Source of the DNA: Candidatus Soleaferrea massiliensis AP7
Lineage (GTDB): Bacteria; Bacillota; Clostridia; Oscillospirales; Ruminococcaceae
Direction: 5' to 3'
Length of the DNA: 64,000 bases
NCBI RefSeq assembly: GCF_000820765.1
Contig: NZ_CCYH01000045.1
Span: 34,992 to 98,991 of the forward strand
The number at the start of each line of letters is the position of its first letter. Position 1 is the first letter of the stretch. A program made the position numbers and the translations under genes. Of this stretch, positions 10,122-18,940 are shown piece after piece. Under the pieces are notes generated by a model. That model saw nothing but the letters and a program-made list of their open reading frames with translations, was not told the origin of the DNA and did no database searches.

Positions 10122-11129
10122 TCATCCCTGCCTGGGTCCGCCCCAGGATCGTGGGATAAAGATATCCTCATACAAACCGATCGCGTAGTTGTCGGTCATG
10201 CCTGAGATGTAATCGCAGACCGCCCGCGCCTTCCCCTCCTGCTCGCAGACCTGCCGGTAGAGCGGCGGCAGCCGTTCGGGAAATTGCAGGAAATGTTCGT
10301 ACAGCCTGCCGGTCAGGTATTCGGCCTTGCCTTCCTCCCCCTTTGCCTGCGGGTTGGTGTAGACGTTTTCAAACATAAAGCTGCGGAACAGCAGAAAGGT
10401 GCGGAAGGTCTCCTCGTCCATCGCGATGTCCTCATCGGAATGCTCGATGATCGAGGTGATCAGCGCGGTGATGCGCGCGGACTTGGAACGCCCCAGTATG
10501 TACTTGACGTCCCACGGGAGATCGTCCTCCTCGAGGATGCCGCCGCGCACGGCGTCCTCAAAGTCGTGGTTCAGATAGGCGATTTTGTCGGCAAACCGCA
10601 CCACCCGTCCCTCCAGAGTCTTCGCAGTCCGTCTGGTGGTGTGGCAGGCGATGCCGTTTAACACCTCATAGGTGAGGTTCAGCCCCTTGAGGTCGTTTTC
10701 CAGCCGGTGTACGACCCGCACGCTCTGGATGTTGTGCCGGTATCCATATTCGCATACCCGATCGAGCGCACGCTCCCCGGCGTGGCCGAACGGCGTGTGG
10801 CCGAGGTCGTGCCCCAGGCAGATCGCCTCGGTCAGGTCCTCGTTGAGCCGCAGCGCCCGCGCGATGGTGCGCGCAATCTGCGACACCTCCAGCGTATGGG
10901 TCAGGCGGGTGCGGTAATGCGAGCCCTCCGGGGCCAGAAAGACCTGTGTTTTGTCCTTGAGCCGCCGGAAGGATTTGCAGTGCAGGATACGGTCCCTGTC
11001 CCGCTGGTAGCAGGTGCGGATATCGCAGTCCTTCTGCGGCCTCATGCGGCCCTTTGACCCGTCGCTTTTTGCCGCGCGCGGCGAGAGCATCTCGTGCTCC
11101 AGCCGCTGGGTCTGTTCCCTGATATTCAT
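10122..11129 (-). CDS. dgt: Deoxyguanosinetriphosphate triphosphohydrolase-like protein
   Basis: 335 residues with the HD phosphohydrolase pattern: H in SFRRLKDKTQVF...RTRLTHTLEV, GHDLGHTPFGHAGE (paired His-Asp metal ligands) and a later Asp in RFADKIAYLNHDFED. The family hydrolyses dNTPs to deoxynucleoside and triphosphate; this length fits the Gram-positive dGTPase-like group rather than the about 500-residue E. coli Dgt. The ATG at 11129 has AAGGGGG 7 nt upstream. It is the first gene of dgt-dnaG-rpoD. The 200-nt gap to dnaG (9924-10121) shows no feature. Confidence 0.93.
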   Translation of the reverse strand: MNIREQTQRLEHEMLSPRAAKSDGSKGRMRPQKDCDIRTCYQRDRDRILHCKSFRRLKDKTQVFLAPEGSHYRTRLTHTLEVSQIARTIARALRLNEDLTEAICLGHDLGHTPFGHAGERALDRVCEYGYRHNIQSVRVVHRLENDLKGLNLTYEVLNGIACHTTRRTAKTLEGRVVRFADKIAYLNHDFEDAVRGGILEEDDLPWDVKYILGRSKSARITALITSIIEHSDEDIAMDEETFRTFLLFRSFMFENVYTNPQAKGEEGKAEYLTGRLYEHFLQFPERLPPLYRQVCEQEGKARAVCDYISGMTDNYAIGLYEDIFIPRSWGGPRQG

Positions 11130-11319
11130 AGAAAAACCCCCTTTTCATCGGTTTTTTCCCATGATATACATTCTACTCTTATTATACCGTTTCGATTGTA
11201 ATTCTCCTGCGGCGGACACAAAAAGTTTATCTTTTCCCGCTTTGAAAGGCCAGATCAGCCAAACAATCCCGTTTCTGTGCCAACCGGCGGCAAAACGCGA
11301 CGGCGGCTTTCGCCGAACA

Positions 11320-11943
11320 TCAGCATTTCTCCGAAAAGACCTCCTCTTCGAGCTTCGGAACGATGGTCCCGCCGCTGAGCTCGGTCACATCCTTCACAAA
11401 CCGGTCGTAGTGACACGCCTGCATCATGACCCGCAACACCACCGCCGCGCCGAAGTCGCTGCCCAGCGTCAGCGTCTGGTACTGGGGCAGGATGTAGCTG
11501 ATCTTACCGTACATCGCATAGTCGAACTCCAGTTTTATCACATAGCACAGCCGTTTCGTGACAATGCCGGCCGCATCCAGCGCGAGCTTCGCCCCGTGCG
11601 AATAGGCGCGCACAAGGCCGCCCGCGCCCAGCAGGATGCCGCCGAAATACCGCGTGACCACCACGGCCACATCGGTCACCTTTTCCTTCTGCAGCACGTC
11701 CAGCACCGGGATGCCGGCCGTCCCCTGCGGTTCCCCGTCGTCCGAGTAGCGCTTGAGCATGCCATTCTGCAGGATATAGGCGTGAACATTGTGCGTGGCG
11801 TCCCAATACTTCTGCTTGATCCCGGCCACGAACGCCAGCGCCTCTTCTTCATCCTTTACCGGGCTGACATGGCCGATAAACCGGGACTTGCGCTCTGTAA
11901 ACTCATCCTGCGCGCATTCTAGTATGGTCCTGAATTCCTCCAT
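11320..11943 (-). CDS. YigZ/IMPACT-family protein (UPF0029)
   Basis: 207 residues from the ATG at 11943, preceded by AGGAGG 11 nt upstream; the 11976 start adds residues with no RBS. The IMPACT N-terminal domain is clear: KSRFIGHVSPVKDEEEALAF, THNVHAYIL, SDDGEPQGTAGIPVLDVLQ and TRYFGGILLGAGGLVRAYS. The C-terminal UPF0029 domain follows. In eukaryotes IMPACT modulates the Gcn1-Gcn2 response; the bacterial role is not established. Same strand as rpmE upstream but separated from it by a terminator hairpin. Confidence 0.9.
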   Translation of the reverse strand: MEEFRTILECAQDEFTERKSRFIGHVSPVKDEEEALAFVAGIKQKYWDATHNVHAYILQNGMLKRYSDDGEPQGTAGIPVLDVLQKEKVTDVAVVVTRYFGGILLGAGGLVRAYSHGAKLALDAAGIVTKRLCYVIKLEFDYAMYGKISYILPQYQTLTLGSDFGAAVVLRVMMQACHYDRFVKDVTELSGGTIVPKLEEEVFSEKC

Positions 11944-11990
11944 GAAGGCGTTTCCCTCCTGATCTCTCATATCCATAAAAGAAAAACAAA

Positions 11991-12024
11991 GCGATGCACA
12001 AATGAATCATGCACCGCTCTTTTT
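11991..12024 (-). terminator. rpmE: rpmE terminator
   Basis: Stem GCGGTGCA/TGCATCGC (one G-T pair) with T-tracts on both sides (TTTGTTTTT on the minus strand), 15-45 nt after the rpmE stop. It could work in both directions. Confidence 0.65.
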
Positions 12025-12038
12025 TGTTTGTATTCAGC

Positions 12039-12242
12039 TTATTTGCCCAGATTATAACGTTTTCTGAACCGATCGACACGGCCGCCCGTATCAACCAGCT
12101 TCTGTCTGCCGGTGAAGAACGGATGACACTTGGAGCAGATTTCAACGCGGATGTCGCCTCTGGTGGAACGCGTTTCGATCTCCTCTCCGCATGCACAGCG
12201 GATGACGGTTTTTTCATACTTCGGATGAATTCCCTGTTTCAT
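12039..12242 (-). CDS. rpmE: 50S ribosomal protein L31, zinc type
   Basis: 67 residues from the ATG at 12242 ([16 protein letters not shown]), AGAGG 7 nt upstream. The CxC and [10 protein letters not shown] cysteines identify the zinc-binding L31 form, which sits at the central protuberance bridging the ribosomal subunits. Paralogues lacking these cysteines are made under zinc starvation in relatives; this is the zinc-replete version. Monocistronic, with its own promoter and terminator. Confidence 0.96.
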   Translation of the reverse strand: MKQGIHPKYEKTVIRCACGEEIETRSTRGDIRVEICSKCHPFFTGRQKLVDTGGRVDRFRKRYNLGK

Positions 12243-12327
12243 ATGCAATACCTCTTTCTTTGCGCTACGTTCAGCCGCCTGACAGGCTTATCGGCGTAGC
12301 TTGATGTGAACTTCTATAACTCATAAG

Positions 12328-12356
12328 ATAATATCATAATGCGGACAAAAATGCAA
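12328..12356 (-). promoter_or_regulatory. rpmE: rpmE promoter
   Basis: Minus strand TTGCAT, 17-nt spacer, TATTAT, about 80 nt before the rpmE start. Confidence 0.55.
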
Positions 12357-12380
12357 GTACTTTTTCATCTTTTTTATTTC

Positions 12381-13520
12381 TTATTCGACCGGATCGATGT
12401 ATCTTGCCGAGATTCGCGGCACAAACCGTTCGGTCTGGTCGTCGGTCAGGTACCGTTCCGAACCGTTGGTCTGTCCGTACACCCGGATGTAGGCGCCCTC
12501 GTCAAAATTCAGCGCGCGGCTTTCCGTCTTCGCATAGTAAACATAAGCCACCTGCTCCTCGTCGCCGTCGATGTCGACGCGCAGCTTGAGCATCTCATCG
12601 GTCTCACTGACAGGATGCACCGTTCCGTCAAACCGCACCATGGTGCCGATCAGTTCCGCAGTGTTGTATTTCAGGAGGTTGTCATAGCTGTACGATTTGA
12701 ACGCCTCTTTCTCACGCGCTTCACGCTCGGCCTTCTTCGCGGCGTTCGCGAACATGATCACCGTATCGGTCCGGTAGCTGTAGACGTCATGGGAATTGTC
12801 GGCGCAGTAGTAATACCGGCGCGGCTCCACATCGTTGTAGATGTCTTCCAGCGCGCCGTCCTGATACTGGATCAGGATATCGTTGGTGACATCCGCCAGA
12901 ATGCGGATGGTCTCCCGCTCCTCGTTGATCGACACCTTCCAGATGGTCTGGATGCCGATGTCATAGAGGGTGTCGAGAAGGGCTTCATCGCCGATTTTGA
13001 GCAGCTCGGCCCGATCCTTATCCCGGATGACCACCGTTTCCCGGATCTGCGGCGTGCTGACCGTACCGGACGAGCTGTCCGTCCCGCCTCCCTGCGGGTC
13101 ATGCGCGCTTCCGAGGCTGCTGAGGAGCAGCACCAGCATTCCCGTAAACAGCGCCGCAAAGAACACACTGAGTACCCATTTTCCGGCCTTCGGCCAGTCA
13201 TGGTACTTCCAGAGCAGGAAGATGCCGATCGGCGCGACGAGGATCAGCGCCAGCCACAGAAACCATGCCGACCGGTAAAACGGCGGCGGCGGTTCCAGCA
13301 CCATTTCATCCTGGTCCGATTCGTTCATCATCCCCTGCTTGCGGCGGTCGGCCTCGCACCAGCCGCAGAAATCGTCCGTTTTGGCAATGTAGCGGCCGCA
13401 TACCGGACACTTGATCATATCATCGGACAATGGCGTATGTTGTTCTATTTTCAAACCGCATTTCGGACATTCCTGACATCCGTCATCCAAAGGATGCCCG
13501 CAGTTTTTACATTCTTTCAT
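12381..13520 (-). CDS. Zinc-ribbon membrane protein of unknown function
   Basis: 379 residues from the ATG at 13520 (GGAGG 7 nt upstream). Two N-terminal zinc ribbons (CKNCGHPLDDGCQECPKCG and CPVCGRYIAKTDDFCGWC) are followed by two membrane helices (about residues 85-105 and 120-140: WFLWLALILVAPIGIFLLWK and WVLSVFFAALFTGMLVLLLS), which resembles the zinc-ribbon plus transmembrane proteins common in Clostridia. The extracytoplasmic C-terminal 230 residues combine a region with RxxVVIRDKDRAELLKIGDE and a beta-rich end (GTMVRFDGTVHPVSETDEM) that resembles an OB-fold-like domain; I cannot assign a family. A linker rich in Lys/Arg/Glu/Ala lies between. No enzyme motif is seen. Confidence 0.8.
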   Translation of the reverse strand: MKECKNCGHPLDDGCQECPKCGLKIEQHTPLSDDMIKCPVCGRYIAKTDDFCGWCEADRRKQGMMNESDQDEMVLEPPPPFYRSAWFLWLALILVAPIGIFLLWKYHDWPKAGKWVLSVFFAALFTGMLVLLLSSLGSAHDPQGGGTDSSSGTVSTPQIRETVVIRDKDRAELLKIGDEALLDTLYDIGIQTIWKVSINEERETIRILADVTNDILIQYQDGALEDIYNDVEPRRYYYCADNSHDVYSYRTDTVIMFANAAKKAEREAREKEAFKSYSYDNLLKYNTAELIGTMVRFDGTVHPVSETDEMLKLRVDIDGDEEQVAYVYYAKTESRALNFDEGAYIRVYGQTNGSERYLTDDQTERFVPRISARYIDPVE

Positions 13521-13998
13521 GAAACAGCCTCCATTTTTGATATTGTTATACATACTGTGAGGCGAATTCCCCACCCGCAGCAGCGTTTCCCACCATTGTT
13601 CCAGCTATCTGGAATCAAACGCCGCCGGTCGCCGAAGTTGGAAGATCATCGGATACCCTTTTGCCTCGAAAAACAGGCGCTAAGCGTATCGGATGCGAAT
13701 CTATGTATAACATTCTAGCATAAGTTTTCATATTATTCAATATTTTCGGCCATATTTATTAATTGTTTGTTTCAAAATATAAAAAATGTCTAAATAAAAT
13801 TCTATTTTTGACGAATCAAACAAAAAAGCTGCCAGATTTTTGACATTGCTCCCAGTTCTCATGAGACGCGGAAACACCGCCGTCCCATAAATTCTGTCCA
13901 CAGATGTTTGAAATGATACCCGAATCCTTCAATTTAAAAACAAATTTTAGACATCCGGCTGCCTTACAGATGGATATCTTTAAGATGGTATCATAAAA
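13521..13998. other. Gene-free AT-rich stretch
   Basis: No convincing gene, RNA or promoter is visible. Frames across 13816-14244 lack a ribosome binding site and cross a terminator and the Dabb gene. Confidence 0.5.
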
Positions 13999-14040
13999 AA
14001 ATTTACAGGCAATTTTGTAAATACAAATTGCCTGTAAATT
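13994..14040 (-). terminator. Terminator of the Dabb-protein gene
   Basis: A perfect 17-bp inverted repeat (13999-14015 with 14025-14041, ends within a base) is followed on the minus strand by seven Ts. It lies about 60 nt beyond the 14102 stop. Confidence 0.8.
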
Positions 14041-14101
14041 TTCGCCGCCCGCTGCCAGGCAGCGGCAGGTTTCTCCCTTTTTTGAACAGGCCAAAGCGGT
14101 C

Positions 14102-14398
14102 CTAGTATTCGTAGTCCGCGACCGCTCGGTCTGTTGTGATCTCAGCGACAAAGCCCTTGATCTCGACATGCGGCGGATAACTCTGATAAGCTTCCAGCGC
14201 CTGCTTCGAGTCGAACTCACTGTACAGGCAAAGGTCGAATCCATTTGGATTGAAGTTTACGCCGACCTCCAGGTGTTTCATCCCGTCAACCTGGCCGCGC
14301 AGCGCTTCGAGCCTCTCTTTGAGCTGCTGCGCGTTCTGCTGCCTGGTATTTCCAAGCGCTTCGTCTTTCAGTTTCCAGAATACGATGTGTTTAATCAT
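14102..14398 (-). CDS. Dabb-family (stress-responsive A/B barrel) protein
   Basis: 98 residues from the ATG at 14398 (MIKHIVFWKLKDEAL). The opening strand, the LEVGVNFNPNGFDLCLYSEF segment and the HVEIKGFVAEITTDRAVADY end match the dimeric alpha/beta barrel Dabb domain throughout its usual length. Members include small stress-induced proteins and cyclases or decarboxylases; no specific reaction can be assigned. The RBS is weak (GGAAG about 10 nt upstream). The gene stands alone with a strong terminator; a MITE-like element lies 30 nt upstream of its start. Confidence 0.9.
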   Translation of the reverse strand: MIKHIVFWKLKDEALGNTRQQNAQQLKERLEALRGQVDGMKHLEVGVNFNPNGFDLCLYSEFDSKQALEAYQSYPPHVEIKGFVAEITTDRAVADYEY

Positions 14399-14430
14399 GC
14401 TGCATCTTCCATGTTCTGTTTTCGGCATGG

Positions 14431-14567
14431 TTGAGTTAACACATGAAAAAGCTCTGAAGAGACGCTTGTTTCATAAAATTTCAGCAGATTCCAGTCTTTT
14501 TGGTGTTTATTCCTATACAGACGGAGAGGAACACCAAATACAGTGCCGATTTTTCATGTCAACTCAA
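14431..14567. repeat. MITE-like element, copy 1
   Basis: A 137-bp non-coding unit bounded by imperfect terminal inverted repeats: TTGAGTTAACACATGAAAAA at 14431-14450 against the complement of 14550-14567. It contains an internal inverted repeat TTGGTGTT/AACACCAA. The segment TCTGAAGAGACGCTTGTTTC and its continuation to TTTCAG are about 80% identical to copy 2 at 61041-61162. The remaining 14568-14714 shows nothing. Confidence 0.65.
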
Positions 14568-14714
14568 CAAAGCCCTGCTTTTATAAAATACGCCGCCGGG
14601 CGGCCGTATTCCCTGTGTTTTCTGTCGGAACCGCCGGTGACAGTATTCCGCGATATGCGCGCCGTTTCTCTGCCGGAAACCCGTCCGCGCGCAAGCTTTC
14701 ATCCTTGTCCTGTG

Positions 14715-16256
14715 TCAGCCGCGGGACCAGTATTTCCGGTCAAGACTGCGGTACCGCACCGCTTCCGCGATGTGGGCGGCTTTGATCTGACCGCTCTGTT
14801 CCATGTCCGCAATGGTCCGCGACACCTTCAGGATGCGGTCATAGGCCCGCGCGGACAGTCCAAGATTCTGGAACGCGTTCTTCAGCAGCCGCGACGCGTC
14901 GTCGCTCATCACGCACACCTTTTCCAGCAGGGATGGGGTCAGCCGCGCATTGCAGGAAACGCCGCTGCCGCGGTACCGTTCCAGCTGAAAGGTGCGCGCC
15001 CTCTCCACCCGTTTGCGGATGGCCTCCGACGGTTCCTCTTTGCCCTTCGCTGTCAGATGGTCGAATTCCACCGGCAGCACCTCGATGTGCAGGTCCAGCC
15101 GGTCCAGCAGCGGCCCGGAAACACGTCCAAGATACCGTCCGACCGCGGCCTCGCTGCAGCCGCAGCGGCGCGTGGGACTCCCGTAATAGCCGCAGGGGCA
15201 CGGATTCATGGCTGCCACCAGCATCACGCTGCACGGATAGGTCAGCCTGCACTGCGCGCGGGAGATGGTCACCCTGGCGTCCTCCATCGGCTGGCGCAGC
15301 ACCTCCATCGTCGCGCGCGGGAACTCCGGCAGCTCATCCAGGAACAGCACGCCGTTGTGCGCCAGCGAAACCTCCCCGGGCTTCGGGTTGCTTCCGCCGC
15401 CGGTCAGCCCGGCCGGCGATACGGTGTGATGCGGCGAGCGGAACGGCCGCACCGAAACGATCGGCCGCTCGGGCGTCACCATCCCGGCAATCGAATGGAT
15501 TTTGGTGGTCTCCATCGCCTCCTCGAAGGTCATCGGCGGCAGGATGGACGGCAGCCTTTTGGCCAGCATGCTTTTGCCGGAACCCGGCGGGCCGATCAGC
15601 AGGATGTTGTGCGCGCCTGCCGCGGCGATTTCCAGCGCGCGCTTGGCCTGCGCCTGCCCCTTGACCTCCGAAAAATCCAGGGAAAGCGGCGCGCGCACCG
15701 CTTCGAACCGGTATGGCGCGGCAGCCTCAACCCGCTTTGCGCCCGACAGATGTCCGGTCAGCTGCTCAAGGCTTTCCACCGGATAGACGCTCATGCCGTC
15801 GACGACCGACGCTTCGGCCGCGTTCTGTGCGGGCAGAAAGACCGCCTCGAAGCCGTGCTCCTTCGCCTTCGACACCATTGGCAGCACGCCGGTGACCGGA
15901 TGCAGTGCGCCGGAAAGCGACAGCTCCCCGATAAACGCAAAGCGGTCCAGCTCCCCCGCCATCTGCCCGGACGCCTTGAGAATCGCCACCGCAATCGGCA
16001 GGTCGTAGAGCGGCCCCACCTTCTTGATGTCGGCCGGCGCCAGGTTGACCGTGATATGGCTGACAGGAAACGCAAAGCCCGTGTTTTTGATGGCCGACCG
16101 CACGCGGTCCTTGGCCTCGCGGACCGCTGCGTCGGGCAGTCCCACGATATCGAAGTTCGGCATACCGTTCGCGATGTCCACTTCCACCGAAACCACAAAG
16201 GAGTCCAGGCCCAAAAAGCCCAGTGAATTCAGCGCTGCATACAAGGATGTCCCCAC
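14715..16256 (-). CDS. comM: YifB/ComM-family Mg-chelatase-like AAA+ ATPase
   Basis: Up to 513 residues. An N-terminal Lon-protease-like fold domain (about 1-165) precedes an AAA+ Mg-chelatase domain with Walker A IGPPGSGKSMLAKR, Walker B VLFLDELPEF, and the family motifs ARVTISRAQCRLTYPCSVML and CPCGYYGSPTRRCGCS. In Haemophilus and other species ComM is a branch-migration helicase that extends DNA integration during natural transformation. The 16256 start is GTG with AAAGG almost touching it. TTG at 16244, giving MYAALNSLGFLGL with GGTGGGG about 6 nt upstream, aligns better with relatives and may be the true start. Neighbouring genes do not add functional information. Confidence 0.93.
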   Translation of the reverse strand: MGTSLYAALNSLGFLGLDSFVVSVEVDIANGMPNFDIVGLPDAAVREAKDRVRSAIKNTGFAFPVSHITVNLAPADIKKVGPLYDLPIAVAILKASGQMAGELDRFAFIGELSLSGALHPVTGVLPMVSKAKEHGFEAVFLPAQNAAEASVVDGMSVYPVESLEQLTGHLSGAKRVEAAAPYRFEAVRAPLSLDFSEVKGQAQAKRALEIAAAGAHNILLIGPPGSGKSMLAKRLPSILPPMTFEEAMETTKIHSIAGMVTPERPIVSVRPFRSPHHTVSPAGLTGGGSNPKPGEVSLAHNGVLFLDELPEFPRATMEVLRQPMEDARVTISRAQCRLTYPCSVMLVAAMNPCPCGYYGSPTRRCGCSEAAVGRYLGRVSGPLLDRLDLHIEVLPVEFDHLTAKGKEEPSEAIRKRVERARTFQLERYRGSGVSCNARLTPSLLEKVCVMSDDASRLLKNAFQNLGLSARAYDRILKVSRTIADMEQSGQIKAAHIAEAVRYRSLDRKYWSRG

Positions 16257-16346
16257 CTTTCGACATGTTGCCGGATCAATCTATACAAACATTATAACGG
16301 CAAATTTCGAATAGTTCAACAATATCACATAATATTTTTTTGCGCC

Positions 16347-16376
16347 TTGACAAGCTTCTATTATTTGTATTATAGT
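16347..16376 (+). promoter_or_regulatory. Promoter of phosphoglucomutase gene
   Basis: TTGACA, 18-nt spacer, TATAGT (or 17 nt to TTATAG), about 145 nt before the start of the 16521 gene. Confidence 0.6.
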
Positions 16377-16520
16377 ATAAAGTAGGGTAATTTTAGATTG
16401 ATATCCCGTGATTTTTTGGTCAAGATGAAGAGCACCGGATGGATCCCCTGCACCAAAGCTCCATGCGCATATGCAGGACGGCCGGATGCAGATATACTCT
16501 AAAAGAAAAGGAAACAGGTG

Positions 16521-18242
16521 ATGATTTTGAAGGAACAGCAGTTGTACGACAGATGGCTCCAATATCAGCTGGAAGATAAAGACCTGACCGACGAGCTCAA
16601 CGAGATCACCGGCAGGGAAGAGGAAATCGTGGACCGGTTCTACCGCGATCTGGAATTCGGAACCGGCGGCCTGCGCGGCGTGATTGGCGCGGGCACCAAC
16701 CGCATGAACATCTACACCATCCGGCGCGCCACACAGGGTCTCGCCGACTATTTAAACGAGGACTATAAGACCGCCTGCGTGGCGATCTCCTACGATTCGC
16801 GCATCAAGTCCGACCGGTTTGCCAGAGAAGCCGCCTGCGTGCTCGCGGCAAACGGTATCAAGGCATATCTCTATAAAGAGCTGATGCCGACCCCGGCGCT
16901 CTCGTTCGCGGTGCGCGAGCTTGGCTGCCAGGCGGGCATCATGGTGACGGCCAGTCACAACCCGGCAAAATACAACGGTTACAAGGCCTACGGCGCGGAC
17001 GGCTGCCAGATGACGCTGGAAATCGCCGAACGCGTGCTGACGCTGATCAACAGGCTCGACATCTTTGAGGATGTCAAAACCATGGACTTCGAGGAAGCCA
17101 TCCAGAAGGGGCTGATCGCATACATTCCGGACGAGGTCACCGAGAAGTTCATCCAGCATGTACTCGGCGAGGCCATCAACCCGGGCATCTGCGAGAAGGC
17201 CGGCCTGAAGGTCGTTTACACGCCGCTCAACGGCACCGGAAACAAGCCGGTCCGCGAGACACTCCGCCGCATGGGCATCCGGGATGTGACCGTCGTTCCC
17301 GAGCAGGAATATCCGGACGGCAATTTTCCGACCTGCCCGTTCCCAAACCCGGAAATCCGCGAAGCGCTGCAGAAGGGCCTCGAGCTCTGCGATAAGGTCC
17401 AGCCGGACCTGCTTCTGGCGACCGACCCGGACTGCGACCGCGTCGGCATTGCGGTCAATCAAAACGGCGAATACATCCTGATGAGCGGCAACGAGGTCGG
17501 CGCGCTGCTGCTGCAGTACATCGCATCCTGCCGCATTCAAAACGGCACCATGCCGAAGAACCCGATTGCCGTCAAAACGATCGTCACTTCGAATATCATC
17601 GAGGCGATTGCGAAGGATTACGGCGTTCAGGTCATCAATGTCCTGACCGGGTTCAAGTTCATCGGCGAGCAGATTGCCCTGCTGGAAGAAAAGGGCGAAC
17701 AGAACCGCTACATCTTCGGCTTCGAAGAGAGCTACGGCTATCTGTCCGGCACCTATGTGCGCGACAAGGATGCTGTCAACGGCGCGGCGCTGATCTGTGA
17801 GATGGCGGCCTACTACAAATCCCAGGGCAAAACGCTGGTGGATGTGCTGAACGAGATCTACGCGAAGTACGGCAACTATCTGCATGTACAGGGCAACTTC
17901 ACCTGCGAGGGTGTGACCGGCATGCAGCGCATGAACGACATCATGGAGTCGCTGCGGAAGAATCCCCCGGCTGTCATCGGCGGCTTGGAGGTTCTGCGCT
18001 TTGCCGATTATGAAACGAGCGTCATGAAGGATCTGAAGAGCGGTGAAACCTCCGAGATCAAGCTGCCGAAATCGAACGTTCTGCAGTTCGATCTGCAGGA
18101 TGAAGCCGGCGTCATCATCCGCCCGTCCGGCACGGAACCGAAGATCAAGGTCTACTACACCACCAAGTGCGATACTAAGGAAGCCGCCGCCAAGCTGCAG
18201 GAGCAACTGGCCGTGGATATGACCAAGCTGATGGGCTTTTAA
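16521..18242 (+). CDS. pgcA: Alpha-phosphoglucomutase/phosphomannomutase
   Basis: 573 residues from the ATG at 16521 (AAGGA 8 nt upstream; a GTG one codon earlier is possible). All four alpha-D-phosphohexomutase signatures are intact: active-site serine in VTASHNPAKYNGYK, metal loop TDPDCDRVGIAV, sugar loop FGFEESYGYLSG and phosphate loop RPSGTEPKIKVYY. It interconverts glucose-1-P and glucose-6-P, feeding UDP-glucose and glycolipid or wall polymer synthesis. The length fits the long PgcA/PGM2-like clade of Firmicutes. Monocistronic: own promoter, strong terminator at 18263. Confidence 0.96.
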   Translation: MILKEQQLYDRWLQYQLEDKDLTDELNEITGREEEIVDRFYRDLEFGTGGLRGVIGAGTNRMNIYTIRRATQGLADYLNEDYKTACVAISYDSRIKSDRFAREAACVLAANGIKAYLYKELMPTPALSFAVRELGCQAGIMVTASHNPAKYNGYKAYGADGCQMTLEIAERVLTLINRLDIFEDVKTMDFEEAIQKGLIAYIPDEVTEKFIQHVLGEAINPGICEKAGLKVVYTPLNGTGNKPVRETLRRMGIRDVTVVPEQEYPDGNFPTCPFPNPEIREALQKGLELCDKVQPDLLLATDPDCDRVGIAVNQNGEYILMSGNEVGALLLQYIASCRIQNGTMPKNPIAVKTIVTSNIIEAIAKDYGVQVINVLTGFKFIGEQIALLEEKGEQNRYIFGFEESYGYLSGTYVRDKDAVNGAALICEMAAYYKSQGKTLVDVLNEIYAKYGNYLHVQGNFTCEGVTGMQRMNDIMESLRKNPPAVIGGLEVLRFADYETSVMKDLKSGETSEIKLPKSNVLQFDLQDEAGVIIRPSGTEPKIKVYYTTKCDTKEAAAKLQEQLAVDMTKLMGF

Positions 18243-18262
18243 GATAATTGATTGCAATAGAA

Positions 18263-18291
18263 CCCCCGGCATCTGGGATGCCGGGGGTTTT
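18263..18291 (+). terminator. Terminator of phosphoglucomutase gene
   Basis: Stem CCCCCGGCATC/GATGCCGGGGG with a TGG loop, followed by TTTTCTGTT, 20 nt after the stop. Confidence 0.9.
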
Positions 18292-18390
18292 CTGTTATGT
18301 AATTTTCCGTGCGCTTGTGAGATCCGTATCCCGCTGCCGTGTTGTCTCTTTTAAATAAGTTTTCCATACCTTTGTAAACGCCGCTTCCTT

Positions 18391-18579
18391 TTATTTTTCA
18401 TCTGATTTGTTCAGGTTGTTATACATGATGTAAATGCCATCCCGAACAATATCTGATTTCGACCTGCCCAAAACCTCGCAGCAGTATTCCAGTATCGCCT
18501 TATCCTCTAAGGTCAGGCGAATTTCTGTCCTTGCCAGCTTCGGATGGTCGCTGGGCGGCCGGCCTATTCTTGCACGCAA
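18391..18579 (-). CDS. Small ribbon-helix-helix (CopG/Arc-like) protein
   Basis: 62 residues from a TTG at 18579, chosen because AGGTGATCC lies just upstream; a TTG at 18606 lacks an RBS. The sequence MRARIGRPPSDHPKLARTEI then RLTLEDKAILEYCCEVLGRS shows a basic GRPP tail, one beta strand (TEIRLT) and two helices ending KSDIVRDGI, the ribbon-helix-helix layout of small DNA-binding dimers. Such orphans occur in many Clostridia; no toxin partner lies next to it. Its own upstream region or the nearby 54-bp palindrome could be a target, but this is speculation. Confidence 0.75.
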   Translation of the reverse strand: MRARIGRPPSDHPKLARTEIRLTLEDKAILEYCCEVLGRSKSDIVRDGIYIMYNNLNKSDEK

Positions 18580-18707
18580 TGGATCACCTCGCTTTCCTCC
18601 GTACAAATTGAATGATAGGTCAAGTACGGAGAAAAGTCAAGCATTATTACATAAAAGGATATACAATTCATTCTTTTATGTAATCACCCATCCTTTTGCA
18701 GAGATGA

Positions 18708-18761
18708 CATAAACTAAAGCAAGCCGTCTGTCAATTGACAGACGGCTTGCTTTAGTTTATG
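18708..18761. repeat. Perfect 54-bp palindrome
   Basis: Two 27-bp arms meet at CAATTG with no loop and no mismatch (left arm 18708-18734, right arm 18735-18761). It lies between the ribbon-helix-helix gene and the M23 gene, neither of which ends next to it. As RNA it would form an AAACTAAAGCAAGC-type stem with weak U-runs, so a bidirectional terminator is one reading and a protein-binding or replication-related site another. Confidence 0.9.
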
Positions 18762-18883
18762 ATGTTGGCACTATGTTTTTGTTCAGAAAAATAAAATTTC
18801 ATGCATATTTCAAATGCCTTGACAGATGATCCAATAAAAAACAAGGATTTTCCTGTCATGTTCTGCGGAAAAACACACAATAT

Positions 18884-18918
18884 AAAAGGGTATCCGGAGA
18901 TTCCGAATACCCTTTTTT
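18884..18918 (-). terminator. Terminator of the M23 gene
   Basis: Stem AAAAGGGTAT-cc-GGA/TCC-ga-ATACCCTTTT, 20 nt beyond the stop at 18941, with T-runs on both strands. Confidence 0.8.
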
Positions 18919-18940
18919 AAATCGTTCGTACAAATGGGAG

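Noticed and set aside
13816..14244. 142-codon minus-strand frame
   Set aside because: Crosses the Dabb gene in another frame and its terminator.
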